From UBA1195 sp045598025 (GTDB lineage Bacteria > Bacteroidota > Bacteroidia > Bacteroidales > WCHB1-69): a DNA stretch of 52,574 bases. The stretch lies in assembly GCA_045598025.1 (NCBI GenBank), contig JAZLLH010000009.1:1-52574 (forward strand). Reading direction: 5' to 3'. Positions 7,170 to 15,628 of the stretch are shown here, piece by piece (the first letter of the stretch is position 1; each line of letters opens with the position of its first letter). The position numbers and the translations under genes are program-made. The notes under the pieces were generated by a model. The model did not search any database. It had not been told where the DNA came from and worked only from the letters and a program-made list of their open reading frames with translations.

Positions 7170-8050
7170 GATTTCTTTTCGTTTTTGTCCGTTTTTTCCG
7201 TCGGAGCAGGAACAAATATCTTGGGATGCCTATGGGAGTATACGATGAAGAAGATTCCCAGCAGAATGAAAGGAATGCTCAGAATCTGTCCCATATCCAG
7301 CAGCATGCCTTTTTCGAAATCCACCTGTTCCTTTTTGACAAACTCGATGATGAACCGGGCTGTGAAAATGACGGTAAGGCTGATGCCTACCGCTCTTCCG
7401 TTGTAAATCTTCCCCTTGGTGTGTTTGAAGTAATACCAGAGCTGGAAGAAGAAAAGGCAGAGATATACGAAAGCTTCGTACAATTGGGCAGGATGCCGCG
7501 GTTCGCAGCACTCATCCGTTCCTTCCAGTTGCATGAATACGAACCCCCAGGGCTGTTGGGTCACGGTCCCTATGATTTCGGAATTCATCAGATTGCCGCA
7601 GCGTACGAAGGCTGCCGCAATCGGTATGGCAATAGCCAACCTGTCCAAAAGCCAGAGCAGGTTGATCTTGTATTTGTGTGCAAACCAGATTACATAGCAG
7701 AAAATGGCAATGGCTCCTCCGTGACTGGCCAGACCGGCATATCCGATGAATTTCCAGCCGTTGGCTGTTTCCACAAAGGGAATGAATATTTCCAGTATGT
7801 GCTGGCTGAAATACTCCCAGTCGTAGAACAGGCAATGTCCTAACCGCAGGCCGACCACGGTCCACAGAATCAAACATACGGCGAAGCGGTCGCTCAATTG
7901 TTCCGAAAGCCCTTCCCGGGTGACCATTTTCTGAAAAATCAGATAGGCCAGTAGAAATCCGCAGGCCAAAAGCAGACCGTACCAACCCACGCGGAGACCT
8001 CCAATGTGGAACAGTATAGGGTCGGCATTCCAAGTAATGTATGCAAGCAT
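7166..8050 (-). CDS. lgt: Prolipoprotein diacylglyceryl transferase
   Basis: Lgt transfers a diacylglyceryl group from phosphatidylglycerol to the lipobox cysteine of prolipoproteins at the inner membrane. The 294-residue protein has seven or so hydrophobic segments, the family signature region RCGNLMNSEIIG (about 150-161), and the HPAQLYEA motif (about 185-192). The N-terminus (ITWNADPILFHIGGLRVGWYGL) is typical. The charged tail after the last membrane segment is short. Lgt heads the operon lgt-rfaE1-porT. Every gene in this unit contributes to the outer envelope. The start at 8050 gives the expected N-terminus. The 275 bases upstream, shared with the divergent efflux operon, have no clear TAnnTTTG box in the lgt direction. 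Confidence 0.95.
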   Translation of the reverse strand: MLAYITWNADPILFHIGGLRVGWYGLLLACGFLLAYLIFQKMVTREGLSEQLSDRFAVCLILWTVVGLRLGHCLFYDWEYFSQHILEIFIPFVETANGWKFIGYAGLASHGGAIAIFCYVIWFAHKYKINLLWLLDRLAIAIPIAAAFVRCGNLMNSEIIGTVTQQPWGFVFMQLEGTDECCEPRHPAQLYEAFVYLCLFFFQLWYYFKHTKGKIYNGRAVGISLTVIFTARFIIEFVKKEQVDFEKGMLLDMGQILSIPFILLGIFFIVYSHRHPKIFVPAPTEKTDKNEKKS

Positions 8051-8325
8051 ATGTTTTCGGTTTCAAATTGTCACCATAACGGAAAACCTTCCGTATTATT
8101 GTATGCTTGTGTCCAGGCAACTGCAGTTTTCTGCAGTCTGTTCGGAAAAGGGGAACCGTTTTTTTTTTTCGTCTTGCGGTAAACGGCGGTATGAAAATAT
8201 CCGGATTGTCGCATTAATTGACATATTGCCGATTATTCGCAGGGAAATTTCCCTTTTGGCACGGTTTTCGTGATACGGTTTTTTTTTATGCATATATAAT
8301 ATTTATGTACTATCGAGAAAAGAAA

Positions 8326-9618
8326 ATGAGAAAACGGATTTTTGTGAGCACGCTCGTTTGTCTGTTGTTTTCCTGCGTTGCAGCGAACGCACAGGAGGCT
8401 GGCAAACTGAGTCTTAGTCTTGGAGAAGCCCTGCAGTATGCGGCCGACCATAATTATTCCTTGCAGAATGCCAGTTTGGATGTGCGCAAGGCAGAGGCCG
8501 CCCGTTGGGAGGCGCTCAGCACCATGCTGCCCCAGGTGAAAGCCAGTTTTGACTATTCCAACATGTGCGGTTACGAGATGAATATCGGTGCCATGGCCAT
8601 TCCGATGAATCCTTACGGCACATTCGGTGTGACGGCTTCTGTGGCATTGACAGCCCAACAGCTGGTTGGGACGGTTTTGAGCCGGGTATCCAAGGAAATG
8701 AGCAATATTACCTACAAACAGTCTCTTCAGACCACATGCGCCAATGTGAAAAATATCTATGTATCCATTCTGGTTATGGAAGATGTGGTGGATTTGCTGG
8801 ATTCCAGTCTGGCCAATATGGAACAGTTGGAACAGAGTACCATCGAAAGTGTGAAAGTGGGAGCTGCAGAGCAGATTACGGCTGACAAGTTGTCAGTACA
8901 GGTCGCATCCATGCGGAACACCATCTTGTCCAACCGCCGGAATCTGCAAATGCTCTACCATACGCTGGTACTGCAATTGGGCGCTGATGTAGACTGCCGC
9001 ATCGAGTTGACGACTCCTTTGAACGAGATTATGGACATTGGTCATCTGACGAAACTCTCTTCGGAGGCGTTCGATATGAATGACAACTATACATATCAGC
9101 TGTTGGAAAAGAGTGAAAGCATTTCCAAAAAACAGCTTACTCTGGCATGGCTGGGATTTGCTCCGACTTTGTCAGCATACTACCAGTATAGCAACAAAAC
9201 GTATTTCGGCAAGGAAGAAGGAATGAACATGACTCCGCCCAATATGGTGGGAGTCAGTGTCAGTCTTCCGCTTTGGCAGTCCGGTACCCGTGCCGCCAAA
9301 ATCAAAGAGGCCAAAATTGATTACCAGAAGACACTCAACAGCAAAAAGGAAGCTGAAGAAGGACTGCAGGTGCAGTACCGTCAGCTGTGTTATGATTTGA
9401 TAACGGCCATTGACAGCTACCAGATGCAGAAGGACAACCTGGATGTGACCAAGCGGGTGCTGGACAATGTAACGGAAAAGTTCAAATACGGACAGGCCAG
9501 CAATTTGGAAGTGACCAATGCCAGTACTGACATCATTACTGCCCAAAGCAATTACATACAGGCTGTAATGAGCATGCTCAGCGCGCAGGTCGCTTTGGAG
9601 AATTTATTGGGAAAATAA
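8326..9618 (+). CDS. TolC-family outer-membrane efflux channel
   Basis: The ATG at 8326 was chosen because it opens directly on a signal peptide (MRKRIFVSTLVCLLFSC, cleavage after NAQ). Upstream in-frame ATGs add 36 or fewer non-hydrophobic-leading residues and spoil it. The mature 410 residues contain two long alpha-helical repeats typical of OEP/TolC proteins: LSLGEALQYAADHNYSLQNA near the N-terminus, and the second repeat ending KYGQASNLEVTNASTDIITA near residues 385-405. As a trimer it would form the trans-outer-membrane duct of the pump encoded by the next two genes. The adaptor gene starts 12 bases downstream. No local repressor gene is present. Confidence 0.93.
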   Translation: MRKRIFVSTLVCLLFSCVAANAQEAGKLSLSLGEALQYAADHNYSLQNASLDVRKAEAARWEALSTMLPQVKASFDYSNMCGYEMNIGAMAIPMNPYGTFGVTASVALTAQQLVGTVLSRVSKEMSNITYKQSLQTTCANVKNIYVSILVMEDVVDLLDSSLANMEQLEQSTIESVKVGAAEQITADKLSVQVASMRNTILSNRRNLQMLYHTLVLQLGADVDCRIELTTPLNEIMDIGHLTKLSSEAFDMNDNYTYQLLEKSESISKKQLTLAWLGFAPTLSAYYQYSNKTYFGKEEGMNMTPPNMVGVSVSLPLWQSGTRAAKIKEAKIDYQKTLNSKKEAEEGLQVQYRQLCYDLITAIDSYQMQKDNLDVTKRVLDNVTEKFKYGQASNLEVTNASTDIITAQSNYIQAVMSMLSAQVALENLLGK

Positions 9619-9630
9619 CATTAATGCATA

Positions 9631-10677
9631 ATGAAAAAGACAGATAGGATGAAGGGTGTTTTGAAAATGGTTGCAGCCGTTGTTGCGACCGTCAGTTTAG
9701 TCGCCTGTGGCGGAAAATCGGAAAAGCAGGCCACTACAACCAAAAAGGAGGCAGAAAAAGTCAAGGTGCAGGAACTGAAAAGCGAGCGGATTGCCAAGAC
9801 CTTGGAACTTTCCACTACTTTGGAAGGCTATGAACACATGAATATTGCTCCCAGCATAACGGGACACATTGAGCATATTTATGTGGAAGTCGGAAGCCGT
9901 GTCGGCAAGGGTGCGCTGTTGGTACGTATGGACCAGACGCAGTTGAATACCACCCGCATTACATTGAACAACACGAAGACAGAACTCGACCGGGTGACGG
10001 CCCTGAAGGCCTCGGGCAACATCAGTCAGCAGGTGTACGACCAGACCAAGGCTGCCTACGACCAGTTGGTGGAAACGGAACGTTTCCAGCAGGAAAATAC
10101 TTTTGTCAAAGCGCAGTTCGCTGGAGTAATCAGTGCCAAGAACTTTGAAGACGGCGAAATGTACACGGGCCAGCCCATTCTGCAGCTGACACAGATCAAC
10201 CGTCTGAAAGCCATCGTTAATATTCCGGAAAGCTATTTCCCCATGGTGAAGCAGGGAATGAAGGTGGAAGTCCGCAGCGATATCTATCCCGATCAGGTAT
10301 TTCCGGCCACTATTGAGATAGTGTATCCGACTATAGATGCCGGAAGCCATACTTTCCAGGCCAAATTGAACATTCCCAACAGCGGAGAAAAAATCCGTCC
10401 GGGTATGTACGTGCGTACCAGCATGGCCTTGGGTGAAGTGGATGCTATGGTTGTCCCTTATCAGAGTGTGCTGAAACTGACCGGCAGCAATGACCGCTAT
10501 GTCTTTACCAACAAGGATGGCAAAGCTCACCGTGTGGCCGTTACCCTCGGACAGCGTTATGACGACCGTATTGAAATCATTCCCGTCGTTCCCGGTGATT
10601 TGAAGGAGGGCGACGAACTCATCGTTGTCGGTCAGGCCCGACTGGTCGACGATTGTGCATTGGAAATCGTAAAATAA
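9631..10677 (+). CDS. RND efflux periplasmic adaptor (membrane fusion) lipoprotein
   Basis: This is a HlyD/AcrA-type adaptor that links the inner-membrane pump to TolC. A lipobox SLVAC places the acylated cysteine at residue 26 when counted from 9631, or 20 from an alternative ATG at 9649. A biotinyl-lipoyl-like hairpin (GHIEHIYVEVGSRVGKGALL, about 75-94), an alpha hairpin (about 95-150) and a beta-barrel region (about 170-260) follow in normal order. The length of 348 is usual. Lipid anchoring fits co-occurrence with lgt upstream in the window, although the operons are separate. The gene lies 12 bases after TolC and 6 before the pump. Confidence 0.93.
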   Translation: MKKTDRMKGVLKMVAAVVATVSLVACGGKSEKQATTTKKEAEKVKVQELKSERIAKTLELSTTLEGYEHMNIAPSITGHIEHIYVEVGSRVGKGALLVRMDQTQLNTTRITLNNTKTELDRVTALKASGNISQQVYDQTKAAYDQLVETERFQQENTFVKAQFAGVISAKNFEDGEMYTGQPILQLTQINRLKAIVNIPESYFPMVKQGMKVEVRSDIYPDQVFPATIEIVYPTIDAGSHTFQAKLNIPNSGEKIRPGMYVRTSMALGEVDAMVVPYQSVLKLTGSNDRYVFTNKDGKAHRVAVTLGQRYDDRIEIIPVVPGDLKEGDELIVVGQARLVDDCALEIVK

Positions 10678-10683
10678 GGAGAA

Positions 10684-13600
10684 ATGGCAATCTACAAAAC
10701 AGCAATCAACAAGCCCATCACAACGGCTTTGATATTTGTGGCCGTCATCATCATCGGCCTCTTCTCTCTCACGCGTCTGCCCATTGACCAGATGCCTGAG
10801 ATGGATCCTCCCTACATTACGGTGATGACCACCTATCCCGGCGCTAATGCCAGTGAAATAGAAACCAATATCACCAAGATTATCGAAAATGCCCTGAACT
10901 CAGTGGACGGATTGAAAAATCTGACATCCACGTCCAAGGACAATATTTCCGTAGTGACTATGGAGTTCCAGTGGGGATTGAATTTGGATGAGCAGCTCAA
11001 CGACATCCGCTCATACGTAGATTTGGTGTACGACAATCTGCCGGACGGTGTTTCCCGACCGATGATTCTGAAGCTCAACAGCAATTCCCGCCCCATCATG
11101 ATGTTCGGTTTCACGGCTGAGGAGAGTTATCCCGGTCTGGACCGTATCATAGAGGACAATGTCACCAATGAGCTGAACCGTATCGATGGCATTGGAAACA
11201 TTTCCGTCAGCGGTGCACCGGAGCGGTATATTTATATTGATCTTGATCCCAAGCAGTTGGATGCCTATGGCCTGAGTGTGGAAGTGGTCGGAAATGCCAT
11301 CAGCAGCAACAACCTCGACCTGGCTTCCGGTACTGTCAAGATGGGCAAGGAGCAGTATCAGATGCGTGTCAAGGGAGAGTATGTTGAAAGTTCCGAAATC
11401 AATGACATTGTGGTGACCACCACGCCTGCAGGAAAGCAGATTTTCGTCCGTGATCTGGCGACGGTCCGCGATACCATCAAAGACCTTTCCCTGGATGAAA
11501 AAATCAACGGCAAGGATGGTGCCCGTCTGATGATTTCCAAGCAGACAGGAGCCAATACCGTGGCTATAGCCCGGCAGGTGAACAAAAAAATGAAGGAAAT
11601 CAAGAAAAATCTGCCTCCGGATATTACGGTTACCCTGATCAACGACGGCTCTGAGGAAATTGTGAACGCCATCAACGGTTTGGCCGATTCTATTTTCTAT
11701 GCTTTGCTGTTTGTGGTATTGGTTGTGTTCCTCTTCTTGGGTAACTGGCGCAGTACCATCATCATCGGATTGACTATCCCGATTTCCCTGATTACGGCTT
11801 TTGTATACCTGTTGGTGGCCGACAGTTCCCTCAACATCATTTCCCTGGCTTCCCTGACCGTGGCCATCGGAATGGTGGTGGACGATGCCATCGTGGTGTT
11901 GGAGAATATATCCAAACACATCGACAGGGGAGAGAATCCACGTGAAGCCGCTATCTGTGCCACCAACGAGGTCTGGACTTCCGTCATTGCCACCACGCTG
12001 GTCATAGTGGCAGTGTTTGTCCCGCTGACCATGCTGCCCGGTATCGCCGGCATCATGTTCAAGGAACTCGGTTGGATTGTCACCATCGTGGTATGTGTGT
12101 CTACAACTACAGCTATCACATTGATTCCTATGCTTTCCAGCAAAATGCTGAAAGAAAAGCCCTTCTTCTTGAACAAATTGGAAGAAGAGGAGGCCCGCAA
12201 GAAAGAAGAATCCAAAAAAATCACCTACGCAAAAACCTTTGGCCGAGTGTTCGATTCCATCGAGGCCTGGTATGCCAATGTGTTGCGCTGGTGCCTGCAA
12301 CATAAGAAATCAACCATTGGAGCGGCTGCCATCATATTTGTGCTGTCCATGATTCCCATGGCGCTCGGCAAAATCGGTATGGACTTCATGAAGGATCAGG
12401 ATAACGGTCGTCTCAGTGTTTCTGTGGAATTGCAGCGTGGTACGCGTATTGAGGAAACGCTCAAGACCGCCCGCAGAATAGAAAACGATATCAAGTCCGT
12501 CATGGGCAAGGATGTCATCGTGATATCCTCTTCGGCCGGTTCCAATGACGATGCCAGTATTTCCGCATTGTTCAGCAACACGACCAACAACAAGATCAGC
12601 ATAACGGTCCGTGCTACCAAGAAATATGACCGTACGCGGTCCATATTCGATTATCAGGAGGATATTCGTAAAATGCTGTCCGAATACCCTGAAATCATCA
12701 ATTACCAGGTGTCTGAAGGCGGTATGGGAGGTTCATCCAATTCACTCAGTGTGGAAATATACGGTTATGATTTCAATACGACCAATGATTTTGCCCACGA
12801 ACTGCAGCATCGTATTCAGGATAATGTTCCCGGTGCCCGTGATGCGAAAATCAGCCGCGATGAGGATAGGGCGGAACTGAAAATCGTTTTTGACAAGGAA
12901 AAACTGGCATATCACGGTCTGAGCGGTTCTGCGGTCGCCCTGTATGTGAGAAACCGTGTGAATGGCATGACTTGCGGCTATTTGAAGGAAGATGGAGAAG
13001 AGTACGATATCGTGGTCCGTCTGAAAGAAGATTACCGCAACAGTATTTCCGATATTGAGGAACTTTCCCTGATGACCGCCACAGGAAAAAGTATCAAGCT
13101 CAAAGAGGTTGCCAGTGTAGAAGAATACTGGTGTCCGCCCACCATTGAGCGAAAGAACCGTCAGCGATACCTTACCATCAGCGTTACCCCGTTCAATGCT
13201 TCTTTGGCCGATGTGGCTGCGGGTGTGCAAAGCGAGTTGGATCAGATGCGCATACCCCAGGGACTGCATGTGGCTTTGGCCGGAAGTTACGAAGACCAGC
13301 AGGAAACATTCGGTGACATGGGAACCTTGGCCTTGCTGATACTGTTGCTGGTTTACATCGTCATGGCATCCCAGTTTGAATCCTTCAGCAAACCTTTCAT
13401 CATTATGATGTCCATACCTTTCGCTTTGACAGGTGTTGTTCTGGCCTTGCTGATTACGGGTCAGAGTCTGGATATGGTCGGGTCTCTGGGTGTGGTCTTG
13501 CTGATTGGTATTGTGGTCAAAAACGGTATTGTGTTGATTGACTACATCAACCTGATGCGTGAGCGGGGCGTTGAATTGAACGAAGCCATCGCCCTGTCCG

Positions 13601-13866
13601 GACAGAGTCGTTTGCGTCCGGTGATGATGACGGCCCTCACCACGGTGTTGGGTATGATTCCTATGGCTACCAGTAAGAGTGAAGGCTCCGAATTGTGGAC
13701 TACCATGGGTATAGTCGTTATCGGCGGCTTGCTGGTTTCCACCATCATCACCCTGATTGTGGTTCCTGTCCTGTATGGTTGGATGGAGCGCAAGGGTGAA
13801 ATGGAAAAGCAGGCGAAAGAGCGTGAAAAATTTGTGTTCATGCAAATCAATGTAGACGAAGAATAA
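10684..13866 (+). CDS. AcrB/HAE1-type RND multidrug efflux pump
   Basis: At 1060 residues this is a full-length proton-driven RND transporter with two halves, each with one membrane helix, a large periplasmic loop and five more helices. The proton-relay pair Asp400-Asp401 sits in GMVVDDAIVVLE, and the paired Lys946 in GIVVKNGIVL; both are intact. The N-terminal FINKPITT-like start (INKPITTALIF) is typical. The Asp pair followed by AIVVLENI is the pattern of hydrophobic and amphiphilic efflux pumps (HAE1) rather than metal pumps. It assembles with the adaptor and TolC protein just upstream. Substrates cannot be told from sequence. A hairpin and a PII-like gene follow in the same direction. Confidence 0.96.
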   Translation: MAIYKTAINKPITTALIFVAVIIIGLFSLTRLPIDQMPEMDPPYITVMTTYPGANASEIETNITKIIENALNSVDGLKNLTSTSKDNISVVTMEFQWGLNLDEQLNDIRSYVDLVYDNLPDGVSRPMILKLNSNSRPIMMFGFTAEESYPGLDRIIEDNVTNELNRIDGIGNISVSGAPERYIYIDLDPKQLDAYGLSVEVVGNAISSNNLDLASGTVKMGKEQYQMRVKGEYVESSEINDIVVTTTPAGKQIFVRDLATVRDTIKDLSLDEKINGKDGARLMISKQTGANTVAIARQVNKKMKEIKKNLPPDITVTLINDGSEEIVNAINGLADSIFYALLFVVLVVFLFLGNWRSTIIIGLTIPISLITAFVYLLVADSSLNIISLASLTVAIGMVVDDAIVVLENISKHIDRGENPREAAICATNEVWTSVIATTLVIVAVFVPLTMLPGIAGIMFKELGWIVTIVVCVSTTTAITLIPMLSSKMLKEKPFFLNKLEEEEARKKEESKKITYAKTFGRVFDSIEAWYANVLRWCLQHKKSTIGAAAIIFVLSMIPMALGKIGMDFMKDQDNGRLSVSVELQRGTRIEETLKTARRIENDIKSVMGKDVIVISSSAGSNDDASISALFSNTTNNKISITVRATKKYDRTRSIFDYQEDIRKMLSEYPEIINYQVSEGGMGGSSNSLSVEIYGYDFNTTNDFAHELQHRIQDNVPGARDAKISRDEDRAELKIVFDKEKLAYHGLSGSAVALYVRNRVNGMTCGYLKEDGEEYDIVVRLKEDYRNSISDIEELSLMTATGKSIKLKEVASVEEYWCPPTIERKNRQRYLTISVTPFNASLADVAAGVQSELDQMRIPQGLHVALAGSYEDQQETFGDMGTLALLILLLVYIVMASQFESFSKPFIIMMSIPFALTGVVLALLITGQSLDMVGSLGVVLLIGIVVKNGIVLIDYINLMRERGVELNEAIALSGQSRLRPVMMTALTTVLGMIPMATSKSEGSELWTTMGIVVIGGLLVSTIITLIVVPVLYGWMERKGEMEKQAKEREKFVFMQINVDEE

Positions 13867-13875
13867 ACAAACCGT

Positions 13876-13901
13876 GTTGCGCGGAAATGCTTCCGCGCAA
13901 C
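13876..13901 (+). other. Intercistronic hairpin without U-tract
   Basis: An 11-base perfect inverted repeat (13876-13886 with 13891-13901, loop ATGC) sits 9 bases after the pump stop and 20 before the next ATG. No T-run follows, so it is not a standard intrinsic terminator. It could protect the 3' end of the pump message, set the ratio of the two products, or bind a protein. Confidence 0.7.
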
Positions 13902-13921
13902 ATTAAAATACAGTATGGACA

Positions 13922-14215
13922 ATGAAATCGGTAATGATTGTTTTTAACCAAGCCAATACAGAAAGAGTCGAATTCATGTTGGATGAACTGGGCGTGCGCG
14001 GTTTCACTTTTTGGGAGAACGTGCAGGGACGCGGTCATTTGAATGGAGATCCTCACAGGGGAACTCACACCTGGCCGGAAATGAATAATGCGGTCATGTG
14101 TGTCGTGGAAGACGACAAGGTGGATCCTTTGCTGTTGACGGTTCGGAAATTGGATAAACGTAATGAAGAGGTTGGAGTGAGGGCTTTTGTATGGACCATT
14201 GACTGCATGGTCTGA
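13922..14215 (+). CDS. PII-like small protein linked to RND efflux, 97 aa
   Basis: The protein begins with a beta strand (MKSVMIVFNQ), a helix, and then a loop with NVQGRGHLNGDPHRGTHTW that resembles the T-loop of PII/CutA-like ferredoxin-fold proteins. The strand NAVMCVVEDDKVDPLLLTVRKL follows, in shortened form V-M-C-V-V-x-D-D-x-V, as in PII. Three His residues cluster in the loop, which suggests a metal or nucleotide site. Such trimeric sensors elsewhere bind nucleotides or metals and regulate transporters. Position directly after the pump implies a role in sensing or modulating efflux. This is inference; the family assignment rests on pattern only. Confidence 0.75.
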   Translation: MKSVMIVFNQANTERVEFMLDELGVRGFTFWENVQGRGHLNGDPHRGTHTWPEMNNAVMCVVEDDKVDPLLLTVRKLDKRNEEVGVRAFVWTIDCMV

Positions 14216-14247
14216 GATTTCACAGGACTTTTCGTTTCTTTTACAGG

Positions 14248-14289
14248 GACACGGTTTTCGCCATAGGGTGGAATCCGTGTCTTTTTTTT
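14248..14289 (+). terminator. Terminator of the efflux operon
   Basis: GACACGG (14248-14254) pairs with CCGTGTC (14275-14281), followed by eight T (14282-14289). The loop of about 20 bases is long but the U-tract is strong. It lies 33 bases after the stop of the PII-like gene. Confidence 0.75.
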
Positions 14290-14316
14290 GGAGTAAGAAT
14301 GCGCATTTCTATAACG

Positions 14317-14344
14317 AAAAAAGGAGTCGCTGTACGACTCCTTT
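14317..14344 (-). terminator. Terminator downstream of tRNA-Phe
   Basis: A 10-base perfect stem (14320-14329 with 14335-14344, 5-base loop) is followed on the minus strand by a run of T (complement of 14317-14322). It begins 7 bases past the 3' end of tRNA-Phe and insulates it from the converging efflux operon. Confidence 0.85.
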
Positions 14345-14350
14345 CTGCGG

Positions 14351-14423
14351 TGGTGCTGACTGGAATTGAACCAGTGACCTACGGATTTTCAGTCCGGCGC
14401 TCTACCTACTGAGCTACAGCACC
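14351..14423 (-). tRNA. tRNA-Phe (anticodon GAA)
   Basis: The minus strand folds as a full cloverleaf. Acceptor GGTGCTG pairs with CAGCACC, the D-arm is GCTC/GAGC, the anticodon loop is CTGAAAA, and the T-arm is ACTGG-TTCAATT-CCAGT. Discriminator A is at 14351. CCA is not encoded (ACCGCA follows the stem). Base 27 (C) opposite base 43 (T) at the top of the anticodon stem is unpaired. Confidence 0.96.
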
Positions 14424-14442
14424 GCTTGCTGTTTTGAGATTG

Positions 14443-14450
14443 CAAAAGTA
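14443..14450 (-). promoter_or_regulatory. -7 box of tRNA-Phe
   Basis: The minus strand reads TACTTTTG followed by CAATC, the same box and spacer start as at the SRP RNA promoter. It lies 20 bases before the mature tRNA 5' end. Confidence 0.75.
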
Positions 14451-14482
14451 GAAAAAAAAACAATGTGAATCCTACTTTTTTG

Positions 14483-14510
14483 AAAAAAAAATTATGTTCT
14501 TATTTAGAAC
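14483..14510 (-). terminator. Terminator downstream of RNase P RNA
   Basis: GTTCT/AGAAC (14496-14500 with 14506-14510) forms a short A/T-rich hairpin, and the minus strand then runs into nine T (14483-14491). It is weak by stem strength but correctly placed 26 bases after the rnpB 3' end. Confidence 0.5.
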
Positions 14511-14535
14511 GATTTAAAAAGAAATCAAAACAAAA

Positions 14536-14885
14536 CAACCGCCCAATAAGCCGGATTTTGTACTCGGATTTCTCCGATTTCTGTCATTTATCTAGGACAT
14601 CTGTTACCAAATGCCTCCATCGGCCTACCCTCCGGGATCGGACGAGCAGCCCTCAAGCCCCGGTTTACATGGCCTTTCAACCCATAAGGTTTGCCTCACC
14701 GGACAGTCACCTGCCGATGTGTGAGCTCTTACCTCGCAATTTCACCCTTACCTTTTCAGGCGGTATCTTTTCTGTGGTACTTTCTGTGCCTGTTTCCAGA
14801 CCCTTCCTGTTAGGAAGTATGGTGCTCTGTGTTGTCCGGACTTTCCTCTTTACGATGAAACGTACAGCGACAGAATAGGCGGTTG
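14536..14885 (-). ncRNA. rnpB: RNase P RNA (class A)
   Basis: The catalytic RNA of RNase P, which removes 5' leaders from tRNA precursors. Read on the minus strand, the ends pair (CAACCGCC at 14885-14878 with GGCGGTTG at 14543-14536, helix P1). The conserved GAGGAAAGTCCGG block (CR-I, near 14850-14838) and the 3' block ACAGAA...ATCCGGCTTAT (CR-V, near 14560-14545) are both present. The interior carries GGTGAAATTGCG-type and GAGGGTAGG-type conserved segments. The length of about 350 nt is normal. Only about 6 bases separate its 5' end from the sua5 stop, so it is either read through from upstream or transcribed from a promoter inside that gene. Confidence 0.95.
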
Positions 14886-14891
14886 CTTTTT

Positions 14892-15506
14892 TTACAGGAA
14901 ATCCACTTCTCCTTTTCCTTCTCGGGCGACTTCGATTTCGCCATCCAGACAGCGTATGACGGTGGAGGGCGTATTGCCTCCGCAGCCTCCGTCAATGACG
15001 ATGTCAACCATGTCCCTGTATTTTTCGTAGATGAGTTCCGGGTCTGTCAGGTATTCCTGAATAGGATCTTTCTCCTTTACCGAGGCGTTCAGAATAGGGT
15101 TTCCCAAGACGGATACGATGTTCAGGATGATATTGTTGTCCGGTACACGTATGCCTACGGTCTTTTTTTTCTGTATGGTTTTGGGAACTTTGTTGCTGGC
15201 TTCCAGAACAAAGGTGTAAGGGCCTGGAAGCAACTGTTTCATCAGTTTGAACACCCGGTTGTCCAAGGGACGGCAGTAATCGGAAAGATGGCTCAAATCG
15301 GGACAGATGAAGGAAAAATTGGATTTTTCCCTTTTTTTGTGTGTCAAAGAACAAAGACGGTCCAAAGCTTTGGACTGATAAAGGTCGCAGCCCATGCCGT
15401 ATACCGTATCGGTCGGATAAATGATAATCCCCCCGTCCTTCAGGCATTCAACTACCTGGCGGACTTGACGTTCATTGGGATTTTCATCGTACAGTTTAAG
15501 CAGCAT
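14892..15506 (-). CDS. L-threonylcarbamoyladenylate synthase (Sua5/YciO/YrdC family)
   Basis: This cytoplasmic enzyme makes threonylcarbamoyl-AMP from Thr, bicarbonate and ATP, the donor for t6A at position 37 of ANN-decoding tRNAs. The 204-residue protein has the family N-terminus with GGIIIYPTDTVYGMGCD (about 30-46), the KKREKSNFSF segment, and LLPGPYTFVL (about 92-101). The YciO-like short form lacks the C-terminal Sua5 domain. It lies between SRP RNA (upstream by about 20 bases) and RNase P RNA (downstream by about 6) in the same direction, a dense RNA-metabolism block. A YciO paralogue with a different role cannot be excluded. Confidence 0.9.
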   Translation of the reverse strand: MLLKLYDENPNERQVRQVVECLKDGGIIIYPTDTVYGMGCDLYQSKALDRLCSLTHKKREKSNFSFICPDLSHLSDYCRPLDNRVFKLMKQLLPGPYTFVLEASNKVPKTIQKKKTVGIRVPDNNIILNIVSVLGNPILNASVKEKDPIQEYLTDPELIYEKYRDMVDIVIDGGCGGNTPSTVIRCLDGEIEVAREGKGEVDFL

Positions 15507-15526
15507 AGACCTTTTTACAAAAAAAA

Positions 15527-15623
15527 GGGTAAGCTACTTATATCGCATCGCTCAACCATTTTACCCTTGCTGCCTTCCGACCCTGGGGGAGTTCAACAGG
15601 AGCAGATCGTATAAGACTTACCC
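15527..15623 (-). ncRNA. ffs: Signal recognition particle RNA, small bacterial type
   Basis: A single long hairpin on the minus strand has GGGTAAG at the 5' end pairing with CTTACCC at the 3' end. The apical Ffh-binding loop (GGTCGGAAGGCAGCA, near 15585-15570) is the diagnostic feature. Length about 97 nt. A run of eight T follows directly. The SRP RNA guides ribosomes making membrane and exported proteins to the translocon. Confidence 0.95.
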
Positions 15624-15628
15624 GATTG

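Noticed and set aside
11011..12303. 430-codon open frame opposite the RND pump gene
   Set aside because: It is antisense to an intact, highly conserved pump. Its composition is rich in His, Asn and Gln, as expected from mirror codons, and it has no family resemblance.
14530..14885. Open frame across the RNase P RNA region
   Set aside because: The conserved RNA motifs on the minus strand explain the sequence better; the frame has no protein resemblance.
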